Shown here piece by piece: positions 8,264-17,132 of a stretch of 59,104 nucleotides of DNA. Origin of the DNA: Haloquadratum walsbyi J07HQW2 (GTDB lineage: Archaea; Halobacteriota; Halobacteria; Halobacteriales; Haloferacaceae); contig NZ_KE356561.1 in NCBI RefSeq assembly GCF_000415985.1, forward strand, positions 51,490 to 110,593. The letters run 5' to 3'. A program made the translations under genes and the position numbers. Positions within the stretch are counted from its first letter, which is position 1. Every line of letters begins with the position of its first letter. Below the pieces are notes generated by a model. The model was not told the DNA's origin. It worked only from the letters and a program-made list of their open reading frames with translations, and made no database searches.

Positions 8264-10153
8264 TCACAGCCCGGCTAGCAGGCTTGTGAACTGGTCAAGT
8301 CTGTCGTCGAGACGCTCAGGCGTGTAAACGGCTTCTTGGCGTTCGTAGTACTGCGAGAGTTCGGAGGCGCTGTCAGAGAGCGACCCAGGCTGGCAATCGG
8401 TCGCAATAGTGAGCGAGCACACGGGTGCGTGAGACCGCCGTATCTGGTCAATGACGTCGTCCGTCGAAGAGGGGTTGTCGTCTGTCACAGTGATTATCAG
8501 CGGCTCGTCGCGTTGTGCCTCAACCAGCTCACGGGCAAGGCTAACCGCATCAGCCAGGGGCGTCCCGCCACTACACGTCGTATCGAGGAGATTCACCTGA
8601 ACATGGCGAGCATCGATACTGAATGGCTTCACGAGCCGGGCATCGCCACGATAGAAGTCAGTGATAGCGACACGAATCCCGAGGTTCTCGGCGGCGAGTG
8701 CAAATCGGGCGAGGGCCTGCGTTGCGACCTCGATCTTCGGTGGTGACCCTTGACGCATCGACCCAGAACGGTCGAGGACGAGAACGAGGCCATACTGCTT
8801 TTCATTTCCACGGGTTCGGGATTTGCACACCTGTGGGTCGCCGAGGGCGAGGCGATGGCCGGCCCGCGAATCGTATGCACCGGCGGAGAGGCCACGCCGC
8901 ACCCTCTTGCGGCGGTCGAGCCGAAGGTACATTTCGAGGGTGTCTGCGACCCTATCTGCTCCCTCTTCGATAGCACCCCGCTCACGAGGGGAGACAAGGT
9001 CGTCGCTAATGGGGAGGATATCGAGGTCGTCGAGACTTCCAGGCCCACCGTGTTGTCCACCTTCTCTATTCTTCTGGCCTTCCCCCTTCTGTGCGTGCTG
9101 GCGAGCGGAGCGTTCGAGGTGGTCAGCGAGCGCGGAGAGTTCTTTCTCGAGAGCCTGTTCGTCGATACCTTCGCGCTCGGATTCGCCGTGGGAAGCGCGT
9201 TCGTCTCCGGCCAAGGCGTCCTCGTAGAGGGCTTCGTCTTCATCGGGCGACCTCGTCGAACTCTTGGCGTGGGCAGGTCCTTCTGGGATTTCTGATTCCG
9301 GTTCAGGATCTGATTCGGATTCGGGTTCCGAACCGGACTCCGATTCCGAGCGTGCGCCAGTGTCCGTGTCCGTGTCTCCCACCGCGCTGCTGGTCGCCTT
9401 CTCGGGCGTCGGGGGCTCCGTTTGGTTCGACTGCTCTGCCTCATCCGATCCATCCGAGAATTGCTCGCCGTCGGTCTCGTCTGCGCTCGGATCATCACCA
9501 ATCTCACCTGTGCCCGTATCTGGACTTTCGCTCTCGCGATCATCCTGGGTATCGCCGCCGAATGCCCCGAACGTGAGCTGATCCTGCTGCGGAGTGTTGA
9601 TTGAACTCGGCGCAGCTGATTTCGGGACATCACCCGGGTTCTCCTCAGGTGATGGTGACTTCGACGGTGCTTCTCTCTCGGGAGAATTGGTCTCTTGTCC
9701 CAGGGCCGCTCCTTGATCTTCCTGCTCGCGTTGCCGGGCGCGGTCGGCAGCCTGCGCGATGGCCTGGGCTCGACTCGGTGGGGCGGAGTCTGACTCGGAC
9801 TGTTCATTATTTCCGCCCTCGGCCTTGTCTTTGAACTCTTCCTCGCCGCTGGTACCCTCACCCCCCTCCTGACCGGCGTCAGCTCTCTCCTCGCTGGCTT
9901 CTTCACTGTCTTCGTGCTCACCACCCCCGTCGCGTTCCTGTGCGCCCTCGCCGCTGCTGGGGGCCTCCTCGTCGATGAGGTCGGCGGCGTCTTGATCGGA
10001 GATGTCGGCGTAGTCGGACACCCGTAGTGTTACTCGCTCGACGGGGACGTTGCCTCCTTCACGCTGGAGGAGTTGGTTCACCAGGTGAGAGAGGACGATC
10101 TGTCGGTCGGAAATGTTGGGTTTTCCACTCTTAGTGGATGGTTTTGAGGACAT
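8264..10153 (-). CDS. vWA-domain protein with long acidic linker
   Basis: This protein has 629 residues. The N-terminal 45 residues form a helical domain (SDRQIVLSHLVNQLLQREGG). A very acidic, low-complexity Ser/Glu/Asp/Gly linker follows to about residue 330. The C-terminal von Willebrand factor A domain carries the MIDAS motif: DRSGS near residue 457, the threonine in SGGTPLADAV near 528, and an acidic TDDNPSS near 555. The layout resembles the CobT/BchD class that works with a MoxR-type AAA+ ATPase, but no such ATPase gene is adjacent. The partner may be elsewhere. The domain binds a divalent metal and a protein ligand. The linker generates many false frames on both strands. Confidence 0.85.
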   Translation of the reverse strand: MSSKPSTKSGKPNISDRQIVLSHLVNQLLQREGGNVPVERVTLRVSDYADISDQDAADLIDEEAPSSGEGAQERDGGGEHEDSEEASEERADAGQEGGEGTSGEEEFKDKAEGGNNEQSESDSAPPSRAQAIAQAADRARQREQEDQGAALGQETNSPEREAPSKSPSPEENPGDVPKSAAPSSINTPQQDQLTFGAFGGDTQDDRESESPDTGTGEIGDDPSADETDGEQFSDGSDEAEQSNQTEPPTPEKATSSAVGDTDTDTGARSESESGSEPESESDPEPESEIPEGPAHAKSSTRSPDEDEALYEDALAGDERASHGESEREGIDEQALEKELSALADHLERSARQHAQKGEGQKNREGGQHGGPGSLDDLDILPISDDLVSPRERGAIEEGADRVADTLEMYLRLDRRKRVRRGLSAGAYDSRAGHRLALGDPQVCKSRTRGNEKQYGLVLVLDRSGSMRQGSPPKIEVATQALARFALAAENLGIRVAITDFYRGDARLVKPFSIDARHVQVNLLDTTCSGGTPLADAVSLARELVEAQRDEPLIITVTDDNPSSTDDVIDQIRRSHAPVCSLTIATDCQPGSLSDSASELSQYYERQEAVYTPERLDDRLDQFTSLLAGL

Positions 10154-10275
10154 GGGTTTTCGGATGGTGAGCAGACTCGTTCCGTCCCGTCACTGTACCG
10201 GGGGGTACAAACAGAGTATCTAAGAATAATCCCATTCACCTCAACTTATTTCTATACAGGGTAGTAGACGTAATT

Positions 10276-10794
10276 ATGAGTGAGGAATCCGGCTGCGACT
10301 GGTCCCAGAACCTATCAGCGGCCGAGCGCACCGAAGCAGTCGCACTCACCGTCAGTGAGCCCCGAACGGCCAACTGGATCGCGACGGAGGCAGAGGTCGC
10401 CCACGAGACGGCAACGAAGTACCTCACGCGCCTCGTTGATGACGGAAAACTGCGCGCAGAGACACAGGGACAGCAAACCACGTACGCGCCAGACCCTGTT
10501 GGGCAGTACCTCATCGAGATGCGTGACCTCTACGAGAACCATTCACCAGATGAACTCGCCACGAGTCTCGAAGCAATGAACAACGAGATCCGCACGTGGA
10601 AGACGGAATACGACGTCGAAACACCCAACGAGCTACGGGCGAGTCTCAGCAACGCAGCCGATCGTGAAGACGAGCGTACCCGCCGCCAAGCAGCACGCGA
10701 GTGGGAACATCTTCAAACACGCCGTCGGCTCGTCGAAGACGCACTCCGCCTCTACGATCGGTTCCCCAGCGAACAGAACCCCGTCTCTGTATGA
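10276..10794 (+). CDS. Winged-helix DNA-binding protein, paralogue of the 1826 gene
   Basis: This 172-residue protein has a winged helix at about residues 25-75 (EVAHETATKYLTRLVDDGKL, wing ETQGQQTTYAPDP) followed by MRDLYENHSPDELATSLEAM and an EYDVETPNELRASL helix matching the paralogue at 1826-2413. It is likely an autoregulatory transcription factor. The TGA overlaps the ATG of the next gene (ATGA), so they are coupled. A TATA-like tract (acttatttctata, about 10244-10256) lies upstream of the ATG. Confidence 0.85.
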   Translation: MSEESGCDWSQNLSAAERTEAVALTVSEPRTANWIATEAEVAHETATKYLTRLVDDGKLRAETQGQQTTYAPDPVGQYLIEMRDLYENHSPDELATSLEAMNNEIRTWKTEYDVETPNELRASLSNAADREDERTRRQAAREWEHLQTRRRLVEDALRLYDRFPSEQNPVSV

Positions 10795-11227
10795 CTCCGG
10801 GCGCAGAGAACCCGGCTCTCTATCGAACACTGAGAGATATCCTCCAGCGACAAGCTGAGGTAGTCTCTGTCTGGTTCGAGCCAGATGCGATCCAAAAACG
10901 GTATGTAGCCGCTGAGGTTGACCCACAGCGAGTCATCCCCTCAACTGGGCCCGAACCGCTCCACGTGGAGGTCCACTGGAAGCTGACACCCCACACGACG
11001 AGTTCCGAATCGACTACGCAGACCCAAATACGGGATTCCACTGTGGATGGCACCAAGATGAAGACCACGATGATCTCGGCACAGCACACTTCCAGTACCA
11101 GATGGCTTCAATGGAACGCCCAGAATACGACGGAGTCATTTTCGAAGCTGAATCACCGCCGAAACTCCTCTGGGAGTGCTGTCAGGCACTCTTTGAAGAC
11201 GTAATTCCCGAATATACGTCGGAGTAG
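10791..11227 (+). pseudogene. Partner protein of the winged-helix gene, frameshifted
   Basis: The N-terminal frame (TPGAENPALYRTLRDILQRQ, then WFEPDAIQKRYVAAEVDP and LHVEVHWKLTP) is disrupted at about 10986-10993. The continuation is in another frame (DEFRIDYADPNTGFHCGWHQ, then HFQYQMASMERPEYDG and LWECCQALFEDVIPEYTSE). Removing one AC dinucleotide from the CACAC tract there restores the frame, suggesting slippage. It occupies the same position relative to its regulator as the 2417 gene, although the two partners are only distantly alike. Unless translated by frameshifting, it is inactive. Confidence 0.75.
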
Positions 11228-11374
11228 TTGGGTTCTGCACCCAAACGAAAAGGACAAGGACTCGATGTCCTACCCCGATCCACTGTTACAGAGGGCTCGA
11301 CCGGTTTGGTCGAGCGGAGTCTCCATGGACGATGTGCCCCTCGACAGACGGGAGTAGTTGCGCTGACAGGGGTA

Positions 11375-11902
11375 CTATTCGTCAAGGCGGTCATCGACGG
11401 CGGCGTCAAGTTCGTCGAGATCGAGGCTCGTCGGGATATCGGGCTCTGCGTCCAGAATGATTTCTTGAAGTTCCTGAAAAATGGTCTCTGTTTCGAGAAC
11501 GGGGATTTCCTGTTCACGAGCCATGATTCGGGCATTCATTGTGGCTTGGGTGTACGCCCGAGCGTACTCGATGGCGGTTGCGAGCCCGCTGACACCATGC
11601 CGGTCGAGGTAGAGGTTGATGTTCTCGTTTGATTCCCGTGCAGCGAGGGCGACCAGGAGGGTCGGGGTGATGTGGAACATCTCGCCATCAGCCTGAACTG
11701 CTAGATCGACTCGGCTCGCTTGATATCGGTGTGGCTGCGTCTCCGTCACGCGCTCCAGCAGCCCGATCTCTACGAGGTGCTTCACGTCCTCGTAAACGGT
11801 CGTCGTCGAACTCTCGAGACCCACCGCTAGCTCTTCGACAGTTGGAGAATTGAGTTCAAAGGCACGGGTGTAGAGGTGAGCGAGCCGGGTTTCCTGAATC
11901 AC
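11375..11902 (-). CDS. Winged-helix transcriptional regulator
   Basis: This 175-residue protein has a winged helix at residues 1-70 (TVEELAVGLESSTTTVYEDV, then LVEIGLLERVTETQPHRY) and a helical second domain (LLVALAARESNENINLYLDR, ATAIEYARAYTQATMNARIM). The start is probably the GTG at 11902. No in-frame ATG precedes it before a stop, so a shortened N-terminus cannot be excluded. The layout matches haloarchaeal IclR/TrmB-like regulators encoded on plasmids. The target is unknown. Confidence 0.75.
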   Translation of the reverse strand: MIQETRLAHLYTRAFELNSPTVEELAVGLESSTTTVYEDVKHLVEIGLLERVTETQPHRYQASRVDLAVQADGEMFHITPTLLVALAARESNENINLYLDRHGVSGLATAIEYARAYTQATMNARIMAREQEIPVLETETIFQELQEIILDAEPDIPTSLDLDELDAAVDDRLDE

Positions 11903-11997
11903 ATCGGAGACAGCCAGATCGTATCAAGCGGGTGTGAGTGCGAGACAGCGGATTCAGCCATGCTTTTCAACATACGCGGAATTTAAAAACTATCAGT

Positions 11998-12306
11998 GGA
12001 TGAGCACGAGACCTGTTCGTACCGGACCGTCCAGATGAAAGACGTCCCGCGGGCGAAGGCGGTCAAGAATATCGATGGTCTCGTTCAGGTCGTCAAACAC
12101 CACAAGACCGACGAGATCGTCGGCGTCCATATGGTCGGCCCCCGACCGCCGATATGATCATGGAAGCGACGCTAGCCGTGAAGTTCGACCTCACCGTCGA
12201 CGACATCATCGACACCATTCAGCCGTTCCCGACATTTAGGGAGGCGTTCAAACACGCCTGCCAGGCACTCCGACAAGATACACCGAAGAGCTGCTGTATC
12301 GAGTGA
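11998..12306 (+). pseudogene. merA: merA C-terminal remnant (mercuric reductase family)
   Basis: Translation gives TVQMKDVPRAKAVKNIDGLV, IVGVHMVGPR and, after a frameshift near 12147, MIMEATLAVKFDLTVDDIID with FPTFREAFKHACQAL. It ends with a Cys pair (SCCIE). This is the dimerisation domain and C-terminal vicinal cysteine pair of mercuric ion reductase, which accept Hg(II) at the active site of the partner subunit. The FAD and NAD domains are absent, so this is a non-functional tail. Confidence 0.8.
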
Positions 12307-12448
12307 ATCCAACAGTAGTCTCAGAACAATCGATCGAGATGCGTTGGTCTCCTACTCTCGCAACCGAGCTGTTTCACCGCTCGTGCAGTTTCGTTTCGCA
12401 TCCGCGACGGGGTTTCGTATGATACAATCTGTTGTTTACCAAGATTCG

Positions 12449-12693
12449 ATGCTGAAACTCTATCGACTCCCCGGCTGTCCCTACTGTGTAAAGGTTGAAC
12501 GTACGCTAGAGTATCTCGATCTCGACTACAAATCGCATACTGTCCTCCCATTCCGGTTCCTCCGGTTCGAAGTGAAATCGCTAAGTGGTCAGTCCGGAGT
12601 ACCGGTGCTTGTCGACCCCGAACACGGGATCAAGTCAAGGGAATGGCAGAGAGCGACGACATCGTCACCCATCTTGAGAACACGTACGCCTGA
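12449..12693 (+). pseudogene. Glutaredoxin-like protein, frameshifted
   Basis: The frame MLKLYRLPGCPYCVKVERTL has the CPYC redox motif of glutaredoxin/GST N-terminal folds, followed by the cis-proline strand SGVPVLVDPEHG. A single frameshift at about 12630-12645 moves the expected ending (MAESDDIVTHLENTYA) to another frame. About 80 residues, the usual length, are recovered once the shift is corrected. A thiol-disulfide role next to a mercuric reductase remnant would make sense, but that link is inferred. Confidence 0.7.
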
Positions 12694-12756
12694 CGTGCTT
12701 CCAGACAGCTATTGAGGACGGCTATCCTCCGCACAGCGGTGTCCAACACAGCCAAA

Positions 12757-13028
12757 ATGACAGACTCCGTCATCGCATTCATCCTTGTCAGCGTTTCAGT
12801 TGTCGCGATAGTGTGGGCCTTTCGTCGTCGCCACGTTGCCGTGACCGGGGTCGAGATCGCGGCGACACTTCCCTGGCTCGCCGTCATCGGGGTCGCGGTT
12901 GCTATCGGACGTTCGACATCATAGTCGGGACTGACCGCTGGATTTTTTCAGAGCCCAACAGTGTACCTCGTTGTTGCAGCGCTAGTTGCAGGACTGTGGA
13001 TGGTATTCGATGCCGCCACTGTGAACAA
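12757..13028 (+). pseudogene. DUF63-like membrane protein N-terminal remnant
   Basis: A hydrophobic start (MTDSVIAFILVSVSVVAIVW) is followed by ATLPWLAVIGVAVAIGR, then a stop. In another frame FFQSPTVYLVVAALVAGLWM continues the pattern of the first transmembrane segments of DUF63 family proteins. At least one frameshift is present and the rest of the protein is missing. The identification rests on pattern only. Confidence 0.45.
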
Positions 13029-13285
13029 TATCTCGATGCGTTCGCCACGTCTTTGCCTATGACTGAGTCAGCCATCGGTCCGAGTCGTGACTGTGTAAAG
13101 ACAGGCCGCGGCGAACCCGACCGGATGGACGCCCGTCGTGACGCCGCACTCCTCGACCTGCTCCGCAAGCGTTCGCGCCCGCCGCCGGATCTCGAGACAC
13201 TCGAGGTCCGAGGTGAGTTACGGCACGAACATGCTGAGGAAGACGGACTCAACGGGGAGGCCAGGCTCCTCGTTTGTACGCGTCT
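13010..13285 (-). pseudogene. tfb: tfb (TFIIB) second cyclin repeat remnant
   Basis: On the minus strand the segment reads ARTLAEQVEECGVTTGVHPV, then GFAAACLYTVTT. This matches the start of the second cyclin repeat of archaeal TFB (LAEQA..AGL.TGR.PTGFAAAALY). A preceding PGLPVESV..FVP and a following WLTQS-IG-DVANAS in shifted frames agree. Several frameshifts and stops are present, so this is a dead copy, independent of the intact TFB gene at 54407. Confidence 0.6.
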
Positions 13286-13398
13286 TATCCAAGTCTTCTC
13301 AAGACCTGTGTGTGCACGGTACAGGACACGGACTTTGTGGAGCGATTGTGGACGAGTCGCCTAGGCCTGGGGAGTGGATTAGCGATGGTCCGTGTCCC

Positions 13399-14070
13399 TT
13401 AGTTGACCCAATCCACCACATGTGGTGAACTCGCGATGAGCCCGTCAACGCCACGCTGAGAGAGTGCCCATGCTCCCGGGCGGGAGTCAACGGTCCATGC
13501 GTTAACCGCCAATCCCGCGTCATGAGCTCTGGCGACGACACCGGTCAGCAGGCACAACCACGCATTCGGGTGGACGAACGCGCAGTCAAGACCCATCGCG
13601 ACCGCAAGATCGTCGTCGGGGGTTGCCCCGAGCACGTAGGCTAGTTCAACGTTCGTGTTCTTTTTAGGATGGACACCACGGAGAGCATCGGGGTCGAACG
13701 ACGAGATGATCACTTCATGTGGGACCGATTCGGCTACTGTGAGGACCTGTTCTGTGATTTTGGGATCCTTCAACTCAAGATTAACACCCACCTCGGCGGG
13801 AACCATGTCGAGAACGGTATTGAGCGTCTGGACACCCTCGCCGTCGTGAGCGTCAAGCGCGGCGAGTTCTGTGGCAGTCAACTCGTCAACTCGATCAATA
13901 CCATCGATATCGATGTCAATCAGAGCATTGTGTGCGACGACGAGTTCGCCCGACGCACACCGACGAATATCGATTTCGACCATATCGGCGTTTTGAATCG
14001 CCCTTTCGACAGCTGCAACGGTGTTCGCGGAGTACTGCTTATCGAAGCCACGATGGGCGACGAGTTGCAT
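13399..14070 (-). CDS. ugpQ: Glycerophosphodiester phosphodiesterase
   Basis: This 223-residue GDPD-family TIM barrel hydrolyses glycerophosphodiesters to glycerol 3-phosphate and an alcohol. It has H6-R7 (VAHRGFD), metal ligands E32 and D34 (VEIDIRR), the second catalytic H47 (VVAHN), NLELKDP, and the late strand AVNAWTVDS. The usual PENT after HRG is SANT here, so one metal ligand position is altered. Length is normal for the family and there is no signal peptide, suggesting cytoplasmic phospholipid turnover. It is flanked by debris on the right-hand side of its sense strand and by the AT-rich island beyond its start. Confidence 0.85.
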   Translation of the reverse strand: MQLVAHRGFDKQYSANTVAAVERAIQNADMVEIDIRRCASGELVVAHNALIDIDIDGIDRVDELTATELAALDAHDGEGVQTLNTVLDMVPAEVGVNLELKDPKITEQVLTVAESVPHEVIISSFDPDALRGVHPKKNTNVELAYVLGATPDDDLAVAMGLDCAFVHPNAWLCLLTGVVARAHDAGLAVNAWTVDSRPGAWALSQRGVDGLIASSPHVVDWVN

Positions 14071-14285
14071 GAGAGTTTTATTTCGCGACGAGCGATAAAG
14101 CTATTTTGTCCGACCTGTTGAGTACTTCGTCCTGCTGGGCGATTTTGGAGATCGTCCGGAGCCCACACTCTGCGTTGGTCATCCGGCTTCTGGTAGGACT
14201 TTGCTGGAATAATAAAACACTAATCCGAGTACCAATATTCAAATCACATGATGAATATAGCTAATCCTTAATTTACTGTTAGAAA

Positions 14286-15548
14286 TCATTCGTCAAATAG
14301 CGGATCACATCGAGATGTCAGTTGCAGATTTGAACTTGGCTGTAATTGAGAAATATATGTATTGTTTCCTAGCCGAATCCATGCAGTCTCATATGTCTTA
14401 TGAGCCCGTAGTGCATTGCCAATTTCATCAGGAAACTGATACCAGGAGTCGTTATTAGACGATTCTACCGATACCGGGATTGATATCGACTGAAGAGCTT
14501 CTGAAATTATGTAGTTTTTAGTTACTGATTCGTGAGGAGACGCAGATAATGGATGTTGGCGTTTACCATATAACCACCCTGATTGAGCATTCAAAAAGTC
14601 TGAAACATCTAGTTTCTCATCAATCGATGTATTGTCGCCATCAATTGCTACACGTGTATGTGTTACAACAAATTCATCGTTTAATTTGACTGGTTTTCCA
14701 TCGATAGTCATTCCAACAATAAGTTTCTGCGACTCTGTAATTGGACTATACAGTGGAATCTCGATATTACCGTATATTCCTGCTGAAAGTGTATCTGTCT
14801 GTCCTAACTGTGTTCCCTGTGCATTTCTTACCTCTAATCTACCTGCATCTGGAAAAGAAGCATTTGAAACGGTAACTGAATTGAGCACAGATCCGGATTG
14901 CGATGGAAGTTGAAGTTCTGGTTCAGAGGAAAATAATCCAACAACTAGCGTATCTCCATCAAATAATAACGTAAAGTTCAGTTGATTGATCGATTTAAAT
15001 TCACTAAACGATTGTGGGAGCCGATGAATAATTGATGAGGTGGAATCATCCCTTGTTACTACTGTTGGATTTGAATTGCTAAATGTTGTATAATCATCTG
15101 TTACGCTTTGAGTCAGGACATCGTGAAATGTGTCACTACTCTCGGTTATTGAGTTAGAACCTTGTTGAATAAGCTCTTGCAACACATTTTCATTATTATA
15201 TACCATCGGAGTTCCGACGAGCTGGACCCCATATGATTCCCACCAAACATCTCCGTTCAGCCCAAATGCTGTAGCAATTTCTTGAGGAACTACGATCGCA
15301 TTATCTTGTGATATTTTTCTATCATTAGATTGCTTCTGAGATTTTTGTTGAGGTTTTGGGTTAACAAGTAACTGCGGACCTTCATCCGTATATGCAAGTC
15401 CTATGCGTACGTATGCTCCAGACGAAAACTGACTTTCATCATGAAGCTGAGTCGGCAATGGAACGGTTGTCTGTGCTTTAGAATCAGTTGATGCTGTATT
15501 GACTGCGACAGGCGTATCAATTGCTTCAGGTCCTTGAGTAGCATTCAT
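14286..15548 (-). CDS. Hypothetical protein in AT-rich island
   Basis: This 420-residue protein has no transmembrane segment or signal peptide. An N-terminal region rich in Thr/Gln/Lys (PKPQQKSQKQSNDRKISQ) is followed by a mixed alpha/beta part (NAIVVPQEIATAFGLNGDVW) and an Ig-like, Ser/Asn-rich middle. The family was not recognised. It is the first gene of the AT-rich block, with a GC content clearly lower than the glycerophosphodiesterase gene next to it. A TATA-like tract (gtatataataccac, about 15599-15612) lies upstream of the start. Confidence 0.65.
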   Translation of the reverse strand: MNATQGPEAIDTPVAVNTASTDSKAQTTVPLPTQLHDESQFSSGAYVRIGLAYTDEGPQLLVNPKPQQKSQKQSNDRKISQDNAIVVPQEIATAFGLNGDVWWESYGVQLVGTPMVYNNENVLQELIQQGSNSITESSDTFHDVLTQSVTDDYTTFSNSNPTVVTRDDSTSSIIHRLPQSFSEFKSINQLNFTLLFDGDTLVVGLFSSEPELQLPSQSGSVLNSVTVSNASFPDAGRLEVRNAQGTQLGQTDTLSAGIYGNIEIPLYSPITESQKLIVGMTIDGKPVKLNDEFVVTHTRVAIDGDNTSIDEKLDVSDFLNAQSGWLYGKRQHPLSASPHESVTKNYIISEALQSISIPVSVESSNNDSWYQFPDEIGNALRAHKTYETAWIRLGNNTYISQLQPSSNLQLTSRCDPLFDE

Positions 15549-15746
15549 CCTCTTTTGTGTCCACCTGCAATTTTCGTAAAGTCAGGTACTTGAGTATCGT
15601 ATATAATACCACTGTTTTATTCATATCTCTCACGATGATTACTGCTGTCTCTAGTGTGATTTATCCAGTGGACGACGAGTACAGATATCCATAGACTATA
15701 GTAAAATGTGAAAAGTATTATAACACCGGACTGACAAAAATATAAC

Positions 15747-16016
15747 ATGAAAAAACCATCTAAAATCACGACTGATGAACTCGCTGCTGATGTATTAAAT
15801 ATACTCGATTTCAACCCAATGAAATCCGATGTTGTGGGTAAGATCATGCAGCTCCAAGAGACAGGAATTTCAGATGAAAAAGTTGTTAAAACGACGATTG
15901 GATATTTTGAATCCAGACGGAGAAAAGCAGATAATAATAAACTTAGTGATCCAAAGCCCGATGAACTTCGTGTTATTTCTATGCCACCTGCATATCAACG
16001 AGACTCTTGGGAATAG
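15747..16016 (+). CDS. Small hypothetical protein, first of a two-gene operon
   Basis: This protein has 89 residues and a probable helical, DNA-binding-like N-terminal half (KITTDELAADVLNILDFNPM, VVGKIMQLQETGISDEKVVK). No family was recognised. It is preceded by an AT-rich region with TATA-like elements (gtattataacacc, about 15715-15727) and followed two bases after its stop by the next start, so it is cotranscribed with the 16019 gene. Confidence 0.6.
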   Translation: MKKPSKITTDELAADVLNILDFNPMKSDVVGKIMQLQETGISDEKVVKTTIGYFESRRRKADNNKLSDPKPDELRVISMPPAYQRDSWE

Positions 16017-16018
16017 TC

Positions 16019-16525
16019 ATGTCTCTGTCCTGTTCTATCGCTTCTGAATCCGCCCCGACTGAAACAACGTTTTCACTTGAGCAAATTGTAGATAGTCTTC
16101 GTATCATAAATCAATACGCAAAACAAATACAGCAAAAAAGACGATCTCAAACAACAAAACAAAGCATCCAGCAAGAAAGCATCTATGAATACAAACACTG
16201 GATTCTTAATCGAATATATCCACGCACATCATCTGTTGAGATTCACACGATTGGATCCTCTGAGTATTACTGCCTATATTTTGATACAGCATCATTTCAT
16301 ATTCCGAAAAACAAGTTTTCTCATTCAATCTCAGTGACTAATACTCGAACAATTGCAGTTAATTCAAACCAAACTCCAAGCAAGACATATACCGAAGCAC
16401 GAAATGCATTTCAGCTGTTATCTGATGCGTTTCCTCAGTCAATTAATGACTTTTTACCGGTAACTGAGGCATATGATCCGCAATACAATATCATTGCTCC
16501 AACTACGTGGTTCTTAACCGTCTGA
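16019..16525 (+). CDS. Hypothetical protein, second of a two-gene operon
   Basis: This protein has 168 residues. The N-terminal part is helical and Gln-rich (IINQYAKQIQQKRRSQTTKQ). The C-terminal part is mixed alpha/beta (SVEIHTIGSSEYYCLYFDTA). The ATG at 16019 is preferred to a TTG at 16007 because it gives a two-base spacing from the upstream stop. No recognised domain is present. It sits just upstream of the Spt5 paralogue, but a 109-base gap suggests separate transcription. Confidence 0.6.
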   Translation: MSLSCSIASESAPTETTFSLEQIVDSLRIINQYAKQIQQKRRSQTTKQSIQQESIYEYKHWILNRIYPRTSSVEIHTIGSSEYYCLYFDTASFHIPKNKFSHSISVTNTRTIAVNSNQTPSKTYTEARNAFQLLSDAFPQSINDFLPVTEAYDPQYNIIAPTTWFLTV

Positions 16526-16634
16526 ATCATCAACTGTAGCCTTACATAATACAGTCTTATATTGACTGTATCTTAGATAAGGATACAGCTAATTAAAACT
16601 GAATTTTTATGTATTCGTACACTCCACATGAATC

Positions 16635-17054
16635 ATGGCTATCTATGCAGTCTCAACACAATCTGGTGCTGAGGAATCTGTTGCAGATCGAATCGCAAAA
16701 ACTCAAAGTATACACATTCACTCAATTCTCGCTCCGTCTCAACTAAATTCATACATATTAGTTGAATCAGATGGATTGAAGCCTGTAAAAAAAGCCATTA
16801 AGGATATTCCAAAGGCAAACAAAACGTTAGGTGGTAAAACGTCATTGGATGAAGCGTTATCTTATTTAGATACCTCGTCAGAAGTATCAAACGTTTCAAT
16901 CGGTGATACAGTCGATATCATCGGCGGTCCATATAAAGGACAACAAGGGCGTGTGAAGAAAATTAATGAGGATAAAAATCAACTCACTGTTGAATTACAA
17001 AACGAAACAATCCCGATTCCTGTTGCAATAAATAGTGATCAGTATATAGCCTGA
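16635..17054 (+). CDS. spt5: Spt5/NusG-type transcription elongation factor paralogue
   Basis: This 139-residue protein has an NGN domain at residues 1-80 (IYAVSTQSGAEESVADRIAK, SYILVESDG) and a KOW domain at about 85-125 (SIGDTVDIIGGPYKGQQGRV, then DKNQLTVELQNETIPIPV). Spt5 clamps RNA polymerase and raises processivity together with Spt4. Halobacteria normally have one chromosomal copy linked to secE. This gene is not next to secE and is AT-rich, so it is probably an accessory paralogue. Length is complete. A TATA-like tract (ctaattaaaactgaattttta, about 16589-16609) lies before the start. An element-specific transcription role is inferred. Confidence 0.85.
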   Translation: MAIYAVSTQSGAEESVADRIAKTQSIHIHSILAPSQLNSYILVESDGLKPVKKAIKDIPKANKTLGGKTSLDEALSYLDTSSEVSNVSIGDTVDIIGGPYKGQQGRVKKINEDKNQLTVELQNETIPIPVAINSDQYIA

Positions 17055-17132
17055 TTAACACAACCAAATCAGCATCTATTACCTCTGCCTACTGATAGTC
17101 ATTCATCAGTCAAAGAATATATAATATCCTTT

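Noticed and set aside
8629-9924. 431-codon Arg/Ser-rich minus-strand frame
   Set aside because: It is an out-of-frame shadow of the acidic linker of the vWA protein, with an unnatural basic composition for a halophile.
12902-13364. Two overlapping frames of over 100 codons on opposite strands
   Set aside because: Neither resembles a protein. The region carries a frameshifted tfb piece in a different frame.
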